From Alphaproteobacteria bacterium UBA6149 (lineage in GTDB: Bacteria > Pseudomonadota > Alphaproteobacteria > Rickettsiales > UBA998): a stretch of 35,423 nt of DNA. Shown here in pieces: positions 6,828 through 13,547 of this stretch. Below the pieces are notes generated by a model. It was not told the origin of the DNA and ran no database searches. It saw only the letters and a list, made by a program, of their open reading frames with translations. The stretch is taken from NCBI GenBank assembly GCA_002423155.1, contig DIUV01000054.1, positions 19,745 through 55,167 of the forward strand. The letters run 5' to 3'. The translations under genes were made by a program, and so were the position numbers. Position 1 is the first letter of the stretch. Every line of letters starts with the position of its first letter.

Positions 6828-7340
6828 TCATCCATTCCGCTGCGCGCGCAGCAAAGCCGCCTGCATATCCGCCATAATCTGCCCCTGATTACGCCGAAAA
6901 GAAGCCGCATCGGCTGTAGAAATATGCATATTAATATTCACCCCACCCCCACCAACATTCGCCAATTGCGATTGATTCAAAATCGTGCCATTGGAAGAAG
7001 GCACAAACAACTCCGCCCCCTTCTCCCCCACCACATAAGCCTGCCCACTAGCCACCGCCCCCCCATTAGCGCGAAAGCCAGAAATAACCCCACCCAGCAA
7101 CCCAGAAATCCCCGAAGCACCAGAAGCATCCCCACCAAAAAGCGACTTAGCCAAATTCTTCGCCTCAATCTTCGCAATCTCCCCCAGCACCCCCCCAGCA
7201 AAATCCGCAAAAGCCGATTTCATAGTTTTGGTACCATTAATCACCCCAGAAATACTCTTCGCAAAATTATTCATCCCCCGATTAGCATGGGTAATAGACT
7301 GAATAATATCTTGATAATCAGATGTATTCTGCTTTTTCAT
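6828..7340 (-). CDS. Short tape-measure-like / tail assembly protein
   Basis: The 170-aa product resembles the C-terminal part of lambda-type tape-measure proteins. It has an amphipathic helix (residues about 10-60, NNFAKSISGVINGTKTMKSA), a Gly-rich stretch with GGDASGASGISGLLGGVISG, the typical GGAVASGQAYVVGEKGAELF motif near residues 90-110, and a C-terminal VNINMHISTADAASFRRNQG segment. Full tape-measure proteins are much longer, though GTA-type gp11 is itself only about 200 aa; a genuinely short version is plausible. The ATG overlaps the stop of the upstream frameshift ORF (ATGA) and has GAGGAGGG as its binding site, so it is coupled to the tail chaperone genes, as in other siphophages. 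Confidence 0.8.
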   Translation of the reverse strand: MKKQNTSDYQDIIQSITHANRGMNNFAKSISGVINGTKTMKSAFADFAGGVLGEIAKIEAKNLAKSLFGGDASGASGISGLLGGVISGFRANGGAVASGQAYVVGEKGAELFVPSSNGTILNQSQLANVGGGGVNINMHISTADAASFRRNQGQIMADMQAALLRAQRNG

Positions 7341-7540
7341 AATCCCTCCTCAAACTCCGACAATTCCTCTAATTTCACCACCGGCAGCGCCCCACCACCC
7401 CAATAATCCGCCAAAGCCTGCAAACGCGGAAAAGTCATATATTCATCAATATATTCCCAGCTCCAATGCAGCTGCACAATCAAATGCGCATACAAAAAAT
7501 CCCAATCAATCCCCTGCCCAGCCTGCTCACAAACCACCAC
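7337..7540 (-). CDS. Tail assembly chaperone, T-part reached by -1 frameshift
   Basis: A 67-residue reading frame rich in aromatic residues (IDWDFLYAHLIVQLHWSWEY, then FPRLQALADYW), like the second half of tail chaperones such as lambda gpGT. It lacks a convincing start: the first candidate is a GTG without a good binding site. Its frame stays open upstream as far as the slippery site at 7552-7558, so the real product is probably an approximately 156-aa fusion of the 85-aa protein with V-G-A-P and this part. It ends in a four-base overlap with the tape-measure-like gene. Confidence 0.75.
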   Translation of the reverse strand: MVVCEQAGQGIDWDFLYAHLIVQLHWSWEYIDEYMTFPRLQALADYWGGGALPVVKLEELSEFEEGL

Positions 7541-7548
7541 AGGAGCCC

Positions 7549-7806
7549 CTACTTTTTTACCCCAAAACTAAGCTCCATAATTTTAGCCAGCAAAGCAGCA
7601 CTATTATGCATATCCAACTGCTCCAACAATTCCGCTTTGCTCAGTTCTGGATTACTCCGCCGCAGCGCAACATAAATAATATCCGCAATCAAATCCAACT
7701 GCCGCTCATCCACCTCTTCCAGCTTCTCCAGCTCTTCCAACTTCGGCAAAACAATTTTCAACGCCGCAAAATTAAGCGGCAAAACCTCAAAATCTTCCAA
7801 TCTCAT
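7549..7806 (-). CDS. Tail assembly chaperone, G-part
   Basis: The 85-aa acidic, helical protein (LPKLEELEKLEEVDERQLDL) has the size and position of gpG-type tail chaperones, which coat the tape measure during tail assembly. Start ATG behind GGGAG, overlapping the previous gene by four bases. It ends with codons GTA AAA AAG TAG, placing the slippery heptamer A AAA AAG directly before the stop. Conserved gene order (tube, G, GT, tape) supports the call; the sequence alone would only say small acidic protein. Confidence 0.8.
   Translation of the reverse strand: MRLEDFEVLPLNFAALKIVLPKLEELEKLEEVDERQLDLIADIIYVALRRSNPELSKAELLEQLDMHNSAALLAKIMELSFGVKK
7552..7558 (-). promoter_or_regulatory. Programmed -1 ribosomal frameshift site
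   Basis: On the minus strand the heptamer A AAA AAG is in register with the 85-aa gene and is followed immediately by its TAG stop. It is the same heptamer as in Escherichia coli dnaX, the most efficient bacterial -1 site. A one-base slip continues with GTA GGG GCT CCT into the 67-residue frame. Tail-chaperone frameshifting is a conserved feature of tailed phages. Confidence 0.8.
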
Positions 7807-8165
7807 CCTTTAAACTCCCGTACCGAAAAAGAGTTAAATTTCGGCAAAATTTCCAAATTCAATTTCGGCAAAATTTCCAACAACAAACAACGATGCTTCC
7901 GCGCAATTTCCACCTCCTCCAAACGCAACCCCACAATATCAGGAATCGCACGCAGCATGGCATAGGATTTTATTTTCAAAACAACCAACAAAAATATTTC
8001 CCGCACCTCATCAATAGACAAAGCAAAATTGCGCGCCAACTCCGCACAAGAAACTCCATTCATAATATTTATAAATATCATTTTTCTTACTTCCCCCTCT
8101 CCCTCTGGGAGAGGGTCGGGGTGAGGGAGCTCTCCACAAGCTCTAAAATTATCATAAAAACTCAT
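7803..8165 (-). CDS. Hypothetical phage-region protein, 120 aa, with repeat-derived insert
   Basis: Not recognised. The start chosen (8165) has GAGGTGA seven bases upstream. Residues 11-28 (GELPHPDPLPEGEGEVRK) are translated from a CCCTCTCCC-family palindrome that lies in frame inside the gene. The rest contains MNGVSCAELARNFALSIDEV, which looks like a helix-turn-helix, and a helical LRLEEVEIARKHRCLLLEIL region. Near the C-terminus LEILPKLN and LEILPKFN are a tandem 8-residue repeat (DNA 7836-7884). It lies between tail tube and tail chaperone and overlaps the latter by four bases. Confidence 0.6.
   Translation of the reverse strand: MSFYDNFRACGELPHPDPLPEGEGEVRKMIFINIMNGVSCAELARNFALSIDEVREIFLLVVLKIKSYAMLRAIPDIVGLRLEEVEIARKHRCLLLEILPKLNLEILPKFNSFSVREFKG
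7836..7884. repeat. 24-bp tandem duplication
   Basis: AATTTCGGCAAAATTTCCAA occurs twice with a 24-bp period inside the 120-aa gene, giving an in-frame duplication of eight residues. Confidence 0.75.
8091..8139. repeat. CCCTCTCCC-family palindrome, copy 2 (inside a gene)
   Basis: CCCCCTCTCCCTCTGGGAGA with the tail GGGGTGAGGGAGCTCTCC. It sits within the 120-aa coding region and keeps its frame open. Confidence 0.75.
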
Positions 8166-8166
8166 A

Positions 8167-8901
8167 TCAGCTCACCTCCGCCACCGAAATCACTCCCAAA
8201 ACCCCATTCCCATCCGCCACCGCCTCAAACTCAAAATCGGGCTTAGCAAAATCCTCCAACAAAGTAGAAAGCGAAAATTTATTGGCGATGCAAGAATTCA
8301 AAGTCAAACTAGCCGTCTTCCCATTATAAGGCATAAACATAACTGTCTTAAAAGTAGGCGCCACCCCAACCGCCTGATTATTCAGCGTATAATTCTGCCC
8401 CGTAGCAGAAGAATTATAAGTGTAAGAAATCCGCAAAGATTTACCCACATCTGCCGCAGCAAAACTATAAACCCCAGCCACCACCACATATTGCCCCACA
8501 GCAGGCGCGCTAGCAACTCGCACCAGCGGCACCGCATTAGCATCCGTAACCCCCAAATCCAGCGCCCAATTAGCCGCATTAGCCACAGTGACCTGAAAAG
8601 GCGAAGACGGCACCACCCCCACCTCATTTTCCACCACCAAAATTTGACCAGAACTCGCAGTCGCACCAAAAAACAATTCCCCAATCAACCGCCCATTCAA
8701 CTGCGCAAACCCACATTTCCCCTTAGCAGAAACCGTACCCCGCGCCACCGAAACCGGCAATTGATTCTGCCCAAACAAAGGCTTAGTATTCACCGAGAAA
8801 TCCAGCGCAATATTTTGCGCCACCCCAAACTTAACCGGCGTAGGATTACTAACCCCATTATTAACCGCCCACATCGACCCCGCCCCAAAAACATTCTGCA
8901 T
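8167..8901 (-). CDS. Tail tube (major tail) protein
   Basis: The 244-aa protein has the traits of a siphophage major tail protein. It begins MQNVFGAGSMWAVNN, is rich in beta-strand and small residues, and has the segment PVKFGVAQNIALDFSVNTKPLFGQNQ common near the N-terminus of such proteins, followed by KGKCGFAQLNGRLIGELFFG. Residues about 95-165 could form an inserted immunoglobulin-like domain. The acidic C-terminus (DFEFEAVADGNGVLGVISVAEV) is typical of a tube edge strand. Strong AAAAGGAGAA binding site. Position before the chaperones fits. Upstream, a block of 4.2 kb separates it from the tail terminator gene. Confidence 0.8.
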   Translation of the reverse strand: MQNVFGAGSMWAVNNGVSNPTPVKFGVAQNIALDFSVNTKPLFGQNQLPVSVARGTVSAKGKCGFAQLNGRLIGELFFGATASSGQILVVENEVGVVPSSPFQVTVANAANWALDLGVTDANAVPLVRVASAPAVGQYVVVAGVYSFAAADVGKSLRISYTYNSSATGQNYTLNNQAVGVAPTFKTVMFMPYNGKTASLTLNSCIANKFSLSTLLEDFAKPDFEFEAVADGNGVLGVISVAEVS

Positions 8902-8970
8902 ATTATTTTCTCCTTTTATTATTTAAAATATTACTAGACATACGGCATTAAAATATGGCAATATAATCTT

Positions 8971-9189
8971 ATGAAACGTACAGCAATAGAAACTCGAAAA
9001 ATAACCATAAACCTGCCCGTGTCACTAATTGACCCGCTGTTGCAGGATGGAAAATTGAGCCTTACCGAAACCATAAAAACCGCTCTGAAAGAATATAGTC
9101 AAAGACGCGCCTGTGAAGAATTGCTAAATATGCGTGGCAAAGTTAAATTCCTTTTAAGCTCGCAAGAATTAAAGGAATTACGCGATTGA
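8971..9189 (+). CDS. Antitoxin of a PIN-domain toxin pair
   Basis: The 72-aa protein begins with a ribbon-helix-helix-like segment (RKITINLPVSLIDPLL, then LSLTETIKTALKEYSQRR). Such proteins bind the operon's own DNA and block the toxin with their C-terminus. It overlaps the toxin gene by four bases. A TATAAT box at 8962-8967 lies only three bases before the ATG with no clear ribosome binding site, so the mRNA may be leaderless or the start may lie slightly downstream. It is transcribed against the surrounding phage genes. Confidence 0.8.
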   Translation: MKRTAIETRKITINLPVSLIDPLLQDGKLSLTETIKTALKEYSQRRACEELLNMRGKVKFLLSSQELKELRD

Positions 9190-9563
9190 TTATTGCTGTA
9201 GATACTTGTGTACTAGTTGATTTTCAGATAGGAAATTTCAATAAAAAAACTGAAATTCTCGAACAAAAACTAAGCGTAAATGCGGTATTTTTACCACCAG
9301 TAGTGCTAACCGAATTCTTAAGCAATCCTCGCCTTGACCATAAAACCTATCGCTTTTTCCAAGACCTCCCCACCTTAGAAATAGAAGATGGATATTGGCA
9401 GCGTGCAGGTATAACCCGCAGAAAATTATTACAAAATGGTCTAAAATCCAAACTAGGAGATTCACTAATCGTACAGTCCTGCATCGATCATGAAGTAGCC
9501 CTACTCACACGGGACGAAGATTTTAATAATTATGTAAAATATTGTGCATTACGTTTAGTTTAA
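9186..9563 (+). CDS. PIN-domain ribonuclease toxin (VapC-like)
   Basis: The 125-aa length is standard. Acidic metal-binding residues of the PIN fold are in place: Asp6 in IIAVDTCVLVDF, Glu43 in VVLTEFLS, Asp92 in LGDSLIVQ and Asp110/112 in LLTRDEDF. The enzyme is expected to cleave RNA when freed from its antitoxin. The start is TTG, overlapping the antitoxin stop, with AAAGGA upstream; this start keeps the IIAVD motif at the N-terminus, as usual in the family. Own terminator follows. Confidence 0.9.
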   Translation: MIIAVDTCVLVDFQIGNFNKKTEILEQKLSVNAVFLPPVVLTEFLSNPRLDHKTYRFFQDLPTLEIEDGYWQRAGITRRKLLQNGLKSKLGDSLIVQSCIDHEVALLTRDEDFNNYVKYCALRLV

Positions 9564-9593
9564 AAAAAACCCGCAGAAGCGAGGCTTTTTTTT
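9562..9593 (+). terminator. Terminator of the PIN toxin pair
   Basis: A-run, CCCGC-agaa-GCGAGG imperfect stem, then eight Ts. Bidirectional form; it also faces the end of the minus-strand gene at 9617. Confidence 0.75.
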
Positions 9594-9616
9594 AAACAAA
9601 AACAAATTCAATTGAC

Positions 9617-9970
9617 TTAAGATAACTGCTCAAACTCAGACCGAACTCCTCGACAAATGTCAAAAACATCATATTCCCAGTAACCAGCCACCGCGTCCAA
9701 AGCAATGCAAGCATCTTCATCCAGATAAAGAAGTCCCCATCCTTTCAAAACGTTCGCCAAAATCGCAACCAAATAATTTCGGAAACCATCCTGATTTTCA
9801 CCGTCTTCCAAAATGTTGTCTTCAACAATTCTTTGCTGCACTAATTGCAACGCAGCCATCATCACAAAAGCTAACTCTGTTTTAATCGGCGGCATAATAA
9901 AATAACCACGCCCAGAATCATAAGAAGCTTTCGCCTCTCGTTGAAACAACTCATTTTTAAAAAAAATCAA
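9617..9970 (-). CDS. Hypothetical protein, up to 117 aa, overlapping pair member 2
   Basis: Not recognised. Helical, acidic C-terminus (YLDEDACIALDAVAGYWEYDVFDICRG). The longest frame begins with TTG at 9970, inside the end of the 123-aa gene; an internal ATG at 9895 (MPPIKTELAF) gives 92 aa, but with only a weak ribosome binding site. The residues before that ATG (FQREAKASYDSGRGYF) look like real protein sequence, so either the TTG is used or this gene was once joined to the preceding one. A run of eight Ts and five As lies at the junction. Confidence 0.55.
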   Translation of the reverse strand: MIFFKNELFQREAKASYDSGRGYFIMPPIKTELAFVMMAALQLVQQRIVEDNILEDGENQDGFRNYLVAILANVLKGWGLLYLDEDACIALDAVAGYWEYDVFDICRGVRSEFEQLS

Positions 9971-10322
9971 ATTTAAGACCCAGATGTTCTTTAACTATAA
10001 AACTGTTATCCTGAACGATTTTCAACAGTGGCAACCATTGATCATACCACTTAATTGACTTAGCAATTCCCTCTAACGTTAAATCCTGATTTAACATTTC
10101 TTGGTGCTGCACTTTTTCCAAATAACGTACAGACAATATTCTCTGCACGGTTTCCAACACGTCCATATTCCGCAACATAGGCAAATTCAAAAAACCACCA
10201 TCAGCGAAATGAATCTGCTTTTCTGCTTCTTCTCGCTGCGGATTATCCTTCAACTCATCCGCGAGCGTCTCCAGACCAAAAAAAACGTACAGAACAACCG
10301 TTAACTCATTTAACTTCAACAT
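9957..10322 (-). CDS. Hypothetical protein, 121 aa, overlapping pair member 1
   Basis: Not recognised. I place the start at the ATG at 10322, eight bases after TAGGAGG; an upstream TTG would be too close. The product is helical with LNELTVVLYVFFGLETLADEL at the N-terminus and PMLRNMDVLETVQRIL in the middle, and ends in the run DFF. Being next to three toxin-antitoxin pairs it could be part of another two-gene module, but nothing in the sequence proves this. See the finding on the T-run at its 3' end. Confidence 0.6.
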   Translation of the reverse strand: MLKLNELTVVLYVFFGLETLADELKDNPQREEAEKQIHFADGGFLNLPMLRNMDVLETVQRILSVRYLEKVQHQEMLNQDLTLEGIAKSIKWYDQWLPLLKIVQDNSFIVKEHLGLKFDFF

Positions 10323-10434
10323 AACCAATTCCTCCTAGGAATAAAAATCAAAGGCAAAATTGCCATAACCATTCTCTAACCAACCAAAAGCCAGTTAAAA
10401 AACTGAATGATTAAAAATTCAAACACAACAACTA

Positions 10435-10737
10435 TTAATTTTTGTCAACCAACAACAAATCCCCCGCAATCGCCTGCTTAAATCCCTCACTCGCCGCATA
10501 CCAATCCACCACATCCACCTTATAAGGCAGGTTAGACTCACTAAAATCATTCAATAAATTCGCCCGCTCACCCAAAGCAAGCGGCGCAACACCTTTCACC
10601 AACAAATCCAAATCAGAATGTTTTTTTGCGCCCCCATTAGAGCGGCTACCAAACACCCATATTTCATGATTAGGAATATGTTTTTTAATAATATCCAACA
10701 CTATTTGCAAATGGTCTGGGCGAATATCAATGGGCAT
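10435..10737 (-). CDS. mntA: MNT nucleotidyltransferase antitoxin (MntA-like)
   Basis: The 100-aa minimal nucleotidyltransferase carries the signature GSX10DXD: Gly30-Ser31 (VFGSRSNGG) and Asp42/Asp44 (HSDLDLLV). In characterised HepT/MntA pairs the MNT protein inactivates the HEPN ribonuclease by adding AMP to its active-site tyrosine. It overlaps the upstream HEPN gene by 11 bases and is translated right after it. The motif is intact, so the modifying activity is likely. Confidence 0.92.
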   Translation of the reverse strand: MPIDIRPDHLQIVLDIIKKHIPNHEIWVFGSRSNGGAKKHSDLDLLVKGVAPLALGERANLLNDFSESNLPYKVDVVDWYAASEGFKQAIAGDLLLVDKN

Positions 10738-11122
10738 TTAATTTCACCAACAATTTTTTCACATCAGGTAAAAACAGCAAAACTTGTGCATAAACATTCT
10801 GCGCTTTTACTGTATCATAATCATGCGAAGTTTCATTCCGCGCCTCATAATAATTAATCCAGCTCTCGGCATCATCAATAATTTGCAAACGCGCTGCCTC
10901 TCTGAATATATCTTTTTTACTCCGCAACGCATATTCTTCCACCTGCAACTCAACTTTCAAAAAACGCTGCAACATTTTCCACGCTAAATCCATCGTATAT
11001 TCAAAACGCTGAATAACCCCATCTCGCATCAACTCATCCTGCACATGCTGCTGCGCTTGAAAAATACCAGCTTCCAATTGCAAAATTGCTTTTTCCAGAG
11101 AATCAAAATTTATTTTATTCAT
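10727..11122 (-). CDS. hepT: HEPN ribonuclease toxin (HepT / HI0074 family)
   Basis: The 131-aa helical protein shows the family layout: FDSLEKAILQLEAGI at the start, then IQRFEYTMDLAWKMLQRFL, and the catalytic motif RX4HXY at Arg95-His100-Tyr102 (EARNETSHDYD). The Tyr is the site that the partner MNT protein AMPylates in studied systems. An AAGG site stands about nine bases before the ATG. The order toxin then antitoxin, with an overlap, is standard for this system. Confidence 0.93.
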   Translation of the reverse strand: MNKINFDSLEKAILQLEAGIFQAQQHVQDELMRDGVIQRFEYTMDLAWKMLQRFLKVELQVEEYALRSKKDIFREAARLQIIDDAESWINYYEARNETSHDYDTVKAQNVYAQVLLFLPDVKKLLVKLNAH

Positions 11123-11191
11123 TAACTTAAACCTTACATATCAAACAACGCCAAACAGAATACTAAAATAAACTAATGCATACTAGAAAAA

Positions 11192-11947
11192 TTAAAGCGA
11201 AAACTCCAACTGCCCAAATTGCGGCATTTCTTCCCAAACTTTGCCCATAAATTCTCTACCATTAGCAGATTTTGAACGCCGTACACCATCAGCACCAAAA
11301 GCCCCCCATTGTTTAAAAAAGAAAGGCACAGAAAATATTTTACATTGTTGCTGAATATTAGCCACCCACTCCACTTGCATAGCCCGTGCCTTTGCTCCTG
11401 ATTCACCACCCACAATAACCCAATCAATATTCTCAAGATTTATTTCTTCTAAATCTTCCAATAACGGCTCAACCGAAAGAAATTTTACACTTGCCTTTAT
11501 TTCTCTCAAAATATCAATTCTAGGTACACCATATTTTTTATCTTCCACCGAAACACCAATCCAAGCATGAGCAGGCACTTCTCTTGTGCTAAAATACTCT
11601 TTCATAATTTGTGGTCGCTTAGTTAAAACTTGATATATATGCTGTGGTGTCTGCCTGATAGTGTCAAAAACTTTATCAATATAATCAAACGGTATATCCT
11701 CATGAAAAATATCACTCATTGAATTCACAAAATACATAGATGGTTTTTTACGAAAAATAGGTTCATTCAACCGCTGCGGATGAAGCGTTAATTTAAACCC
11801 ATCTTTATAATTGGCAACGCCCATCGCACATAAACGATTTGCCATAATTTCTGCATAACAATGCTTACAACCAGGAGAAATTTTCGTACACCCCGTTGTA
11901 GGATTCCAAGTAAATTGCGTCCATTCAATATTAGATTTTTTCGACAT
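11192..11947 (-). CDS. DUF5131 / phage Gp37-Gp68 family protein
   Basis: The 251-aa protein is the DUF5131 family, annotated in phages as Gp37/Gp68. It starts with NIEWTQFTWNPTTGCTKISP and has three cysteines in GCTKISPGCKHCYAE, arranged as CX6CX2C, similar to radical-SAM-type cluster ligands. Further family blocks are FVNSMSDIFHEDIPFDYI, VLTKRP and the WVIVGGESG segment. A molecular role is not established. In many genomes a three-Cys-motif partner gene (TcmP) is adjacent; none is seen here. It sits between two toxin-antitoxin pairs in the same orientation, with a poor ribosome binding site. Confidence 0.88.
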   Translation of the reverse strand: MSKKSNIEWTQFTWNPTTGCTKISPGCKHCYAEIMANRLCAMGVANYKDGFKLTLHPQRLNEPIFRKKPSMYFVNSMSDIFHEDIPFDYIDKVFDTIRQTPQHIYQVLTKRPQIMKEYFSTREVPAHAWIGVSVEDKKYGVPRIDILREIKASVKFLSVEPLLEDLEEINLENIDWVIVGGESGAKARAMQVEWVANIQQQCKIFSVPFFFKQWGAFGADGVRRSKSANGREFMGKVWEEMPQFGQLEFSL

Positions 11948-12093
11948 AATGCAGAATATATATAGTTCAAATAAAAACGCAATTCTCTTTAGGCAACCAA
12001 CACTAGCGCTAGCATCTCAGTTTTGAGTCAGCCCAACAACTACAAAAATAAAGGGTATTTTATTTAAGCAACTAATCAATAAACAACACCATA

Positions 12094-12423
12094 TCAATGC
12101 AAAACATCAAAACTCAAACGAGAATAAATATCCATCCGATGAGAATAAATCACTTCCAAAATAATATTATCATCAACCACACGAAACAAAACAAAATGCG
12201 GAAACCCTTGTACATTCCATTTTCTAAATTGATATTTTTGCAAATCATCATCACCAGCATCATATTCCATACAAGCATAAGGATTATGAGCGATAAACTT
12301 CAATACTTCACCAACTTCCAGCACAAATTTTCTAGCAATTTCCACCCCAGCACGATTTTTATAATCTCGCGCATATCTCTCTAGCTGCCGAATAAATAGC
12401 CTACTTTTCTGCACCTTAAACAT
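12094..12423 (-). CDS. RelE/ParE-family toxin
   Basis: The 109-aa protein has the fold marks of this superfamily: an N-terminal helical hairpin (FIRQLERYARDYKNRAG), the region FIAHNPYACMEYDAG, and C-terminal strands with FRKWNVQGFPHFVLFRVVDD and VIYSHRMDIYSRL. The VIYSHRMDI segment corresponds to the end of ParE toxins, which poison gyrase or cut mRNA depending on the subgroup; the target cannot be read here. It starts three bases after the antitoxin stop. Confidence 0.88.
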   Translation of the reverse strand: MFKVQKSRLFIRQLERYARDYKNRAGVEIARKFVLEVGEVLKFIAHNPYACMEYDAGDDDLQKYQFRKWNVQGFPHFVLFRVVDDNIILEVIYSHRMDIYSRLSFDVLH

Positions 12424-12426
12424 TTT

Positions 12427-12690
12427 CTATAGCGCTTTTAGAATATCATTCAAATCTGCATCGGAGTAATCACTATAATCATTTTCAGCAATTGATTGAC
12501 GCAACAAACCATTAACCGCAAACCGCTCTGCCACCAGCGTTTTTTCCATATATCTACGTATCAGATCACGCACAAATTCACTCGGAGTTTCATACAACCC
12601 ATTTTCTCCCGTAACTTCACCTACAAATTTTGCCAATGCTTCAGGCAAATTAGCATTAATTCGCCGAATATAATTATGCTCAACCACCAT
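12427..12690 (-). CDS. ParD-like antitoxin
   Basis: The 87-aa protein has an N-terminal ribbon-helix-helix: YIRRINANLPEALAKFVGEV, then ETPSEFVRDLIRRYME, followed by an acidic tail (DYSDYSDADLNDILKAL) likely to wrap the toxin. GGAGAAAAAT lies before the ATG. Expected to repress its own promoter; no operator was resolved by eye. Confidence 0.85.
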   Translation of the reverse strand: MVVEHNYIRRINANLPEALAKFVGEVTGENGLYETPSEFVRDLIRRYMEKTLVAERFAVNGLLRQSIAENDYSDYSDADLNDILKAL

Positions 12691-12876
12691 ATTTTTCTCC
12701 TAATACAATATGCGCCTACCATATCATAAAATCTGCAAAAACGCAATATATGCGATATATCGCCCAAATAATCAAGCAACCAACACCATTAATTGTCATA
12801 AACATTTAACACAACAAAACAAAAAATATTGGTATATTTTAACTTATAATAATAATCTTTAGTGAAGTTTTTTAAT

Positions 12877-13113
12877 ATGCCAGAAACAGAAGAAACTCAG
12901 ATACCCACAAAAAATCACCAAATTTTAGGCAGTGTAATTGGCGCTGTCGCTGGTTTTGCCATACCATTTATTGGTCGTCATGGCACGGTAATTGAGCATT
13001 TAATAGCATCTGGAATTGGTGGCGTTGCTGGAAACTATATCGGCAAGAATTACTGGACTGAACGAGAAACCAAAAAAGAAGCAAATATAAATAACCGTCC
13101 CATAGAAAGATAA
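12877..13113 (+). CDS. Small glycine-zipper protein, 78 aa
   Basis: Not recognised. Residues 18-62 hold Gly-rich hydrophobic segments, ILGSVIGAVAGFAIPFIGRHG and IASGIGGVAGNYIGKNYW, in the GxxxG spacing of membrane-inserting glycine zippers. The tail is charged (ERETKKEANINNRPIER). I chose the ATG at 12877 over a GTG 15 bases upstream; neither has a clear ribosome binding site. It is transcribed against the phage genes, next to the tail terminator. Could be a membrane-active cargo protein. Confidence 0.5.
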   Translation: MPETEETQIPTKNHQILGSVIGAVAGFAIPFIGRHGTVIEHLIASGIGGVAGNYIGKNYWTERETKKEANINNRPIER

Positions 13114-13120
13114 TTATTTT

Positions 13121-13546
13121 TCAAGCCACCAACACCCGCACCGGCACCACCGCCCTAGCCTTCTCCCCAGCATTCCCCTCAAAAATCTCCAATTTCCCTT
13201 CCACCCAGCAATGCGAAACCAGCCCCCCCAGCGTCTGCACCCCCGTAGCAGAGTCCGCCGCCAAAGCCAATTCCAACGCATCCAACAATCCATTCAACTG
13301 CGTAGAAACACTTACCCCAGCATCAAAATTACCCACATAAACATGCAACTTAATTTCCAATATTTTCCGTGGCGGCACCCCCCGCGCCCCTTGCTCAATC
13401 CGCTCCAAAACCTGTTCTTGAAACAACGCAGGCAAATCCGCCGAATTCACCGCATCAATACTCACCAAATTCCGACTTTTAGTCACAAAATTAGCCGCAT
13501 TACTCGCCAAAGAAAACACCGCCGCATATATCTGCTCTCGGCTCAT
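13121..13546 (-). CDS. Tail terminator / completion-like protein
   Basis: The 141-aa protein begins MSREQIYAAVFSLASNAANF and carries RGVPPRKILEIKLHVYVGN, the pattern of small alpha/beta tail-completion proteins that cap the tail tube. The C-terminal strands (GGLVSHCWVEGKLEIFEGNA) also fit. It directly follows the head-tail connector gene with a single base between them, the normal place of the tail terminator. In phages the next gene would be the tail tube, but here the accessory block intervenes. Confidence 0.7.
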   Translation of the reverse strand: MSREQIYAAVFSLASNAANFVTKSRNLVSIDAVNSADLPALFQEQVLERIEQGARGVPPRKILEIKLHVYVGNFDAGVSVSTQLNGLLDALELALAADSATGVQTLGGLVSHCWVEGKLEIFEGNAGEKARAVVPVRVLVA

Positions 13547-13547
13547 A

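Noticed and set aside
7836..7884. Possible CRISPR-like repeat
   Set aside because: Only two contiguous copies without spacers, inside a gene; no CRISPR array or cas gene was seen anywhere in the window.
9186..9563. Minus-strand 75-codon frame opposite the PIN toxin
   Set aside because: Antisense shadow; the PIN acidic residues and overlap with the antitoxin fix the coding strand.
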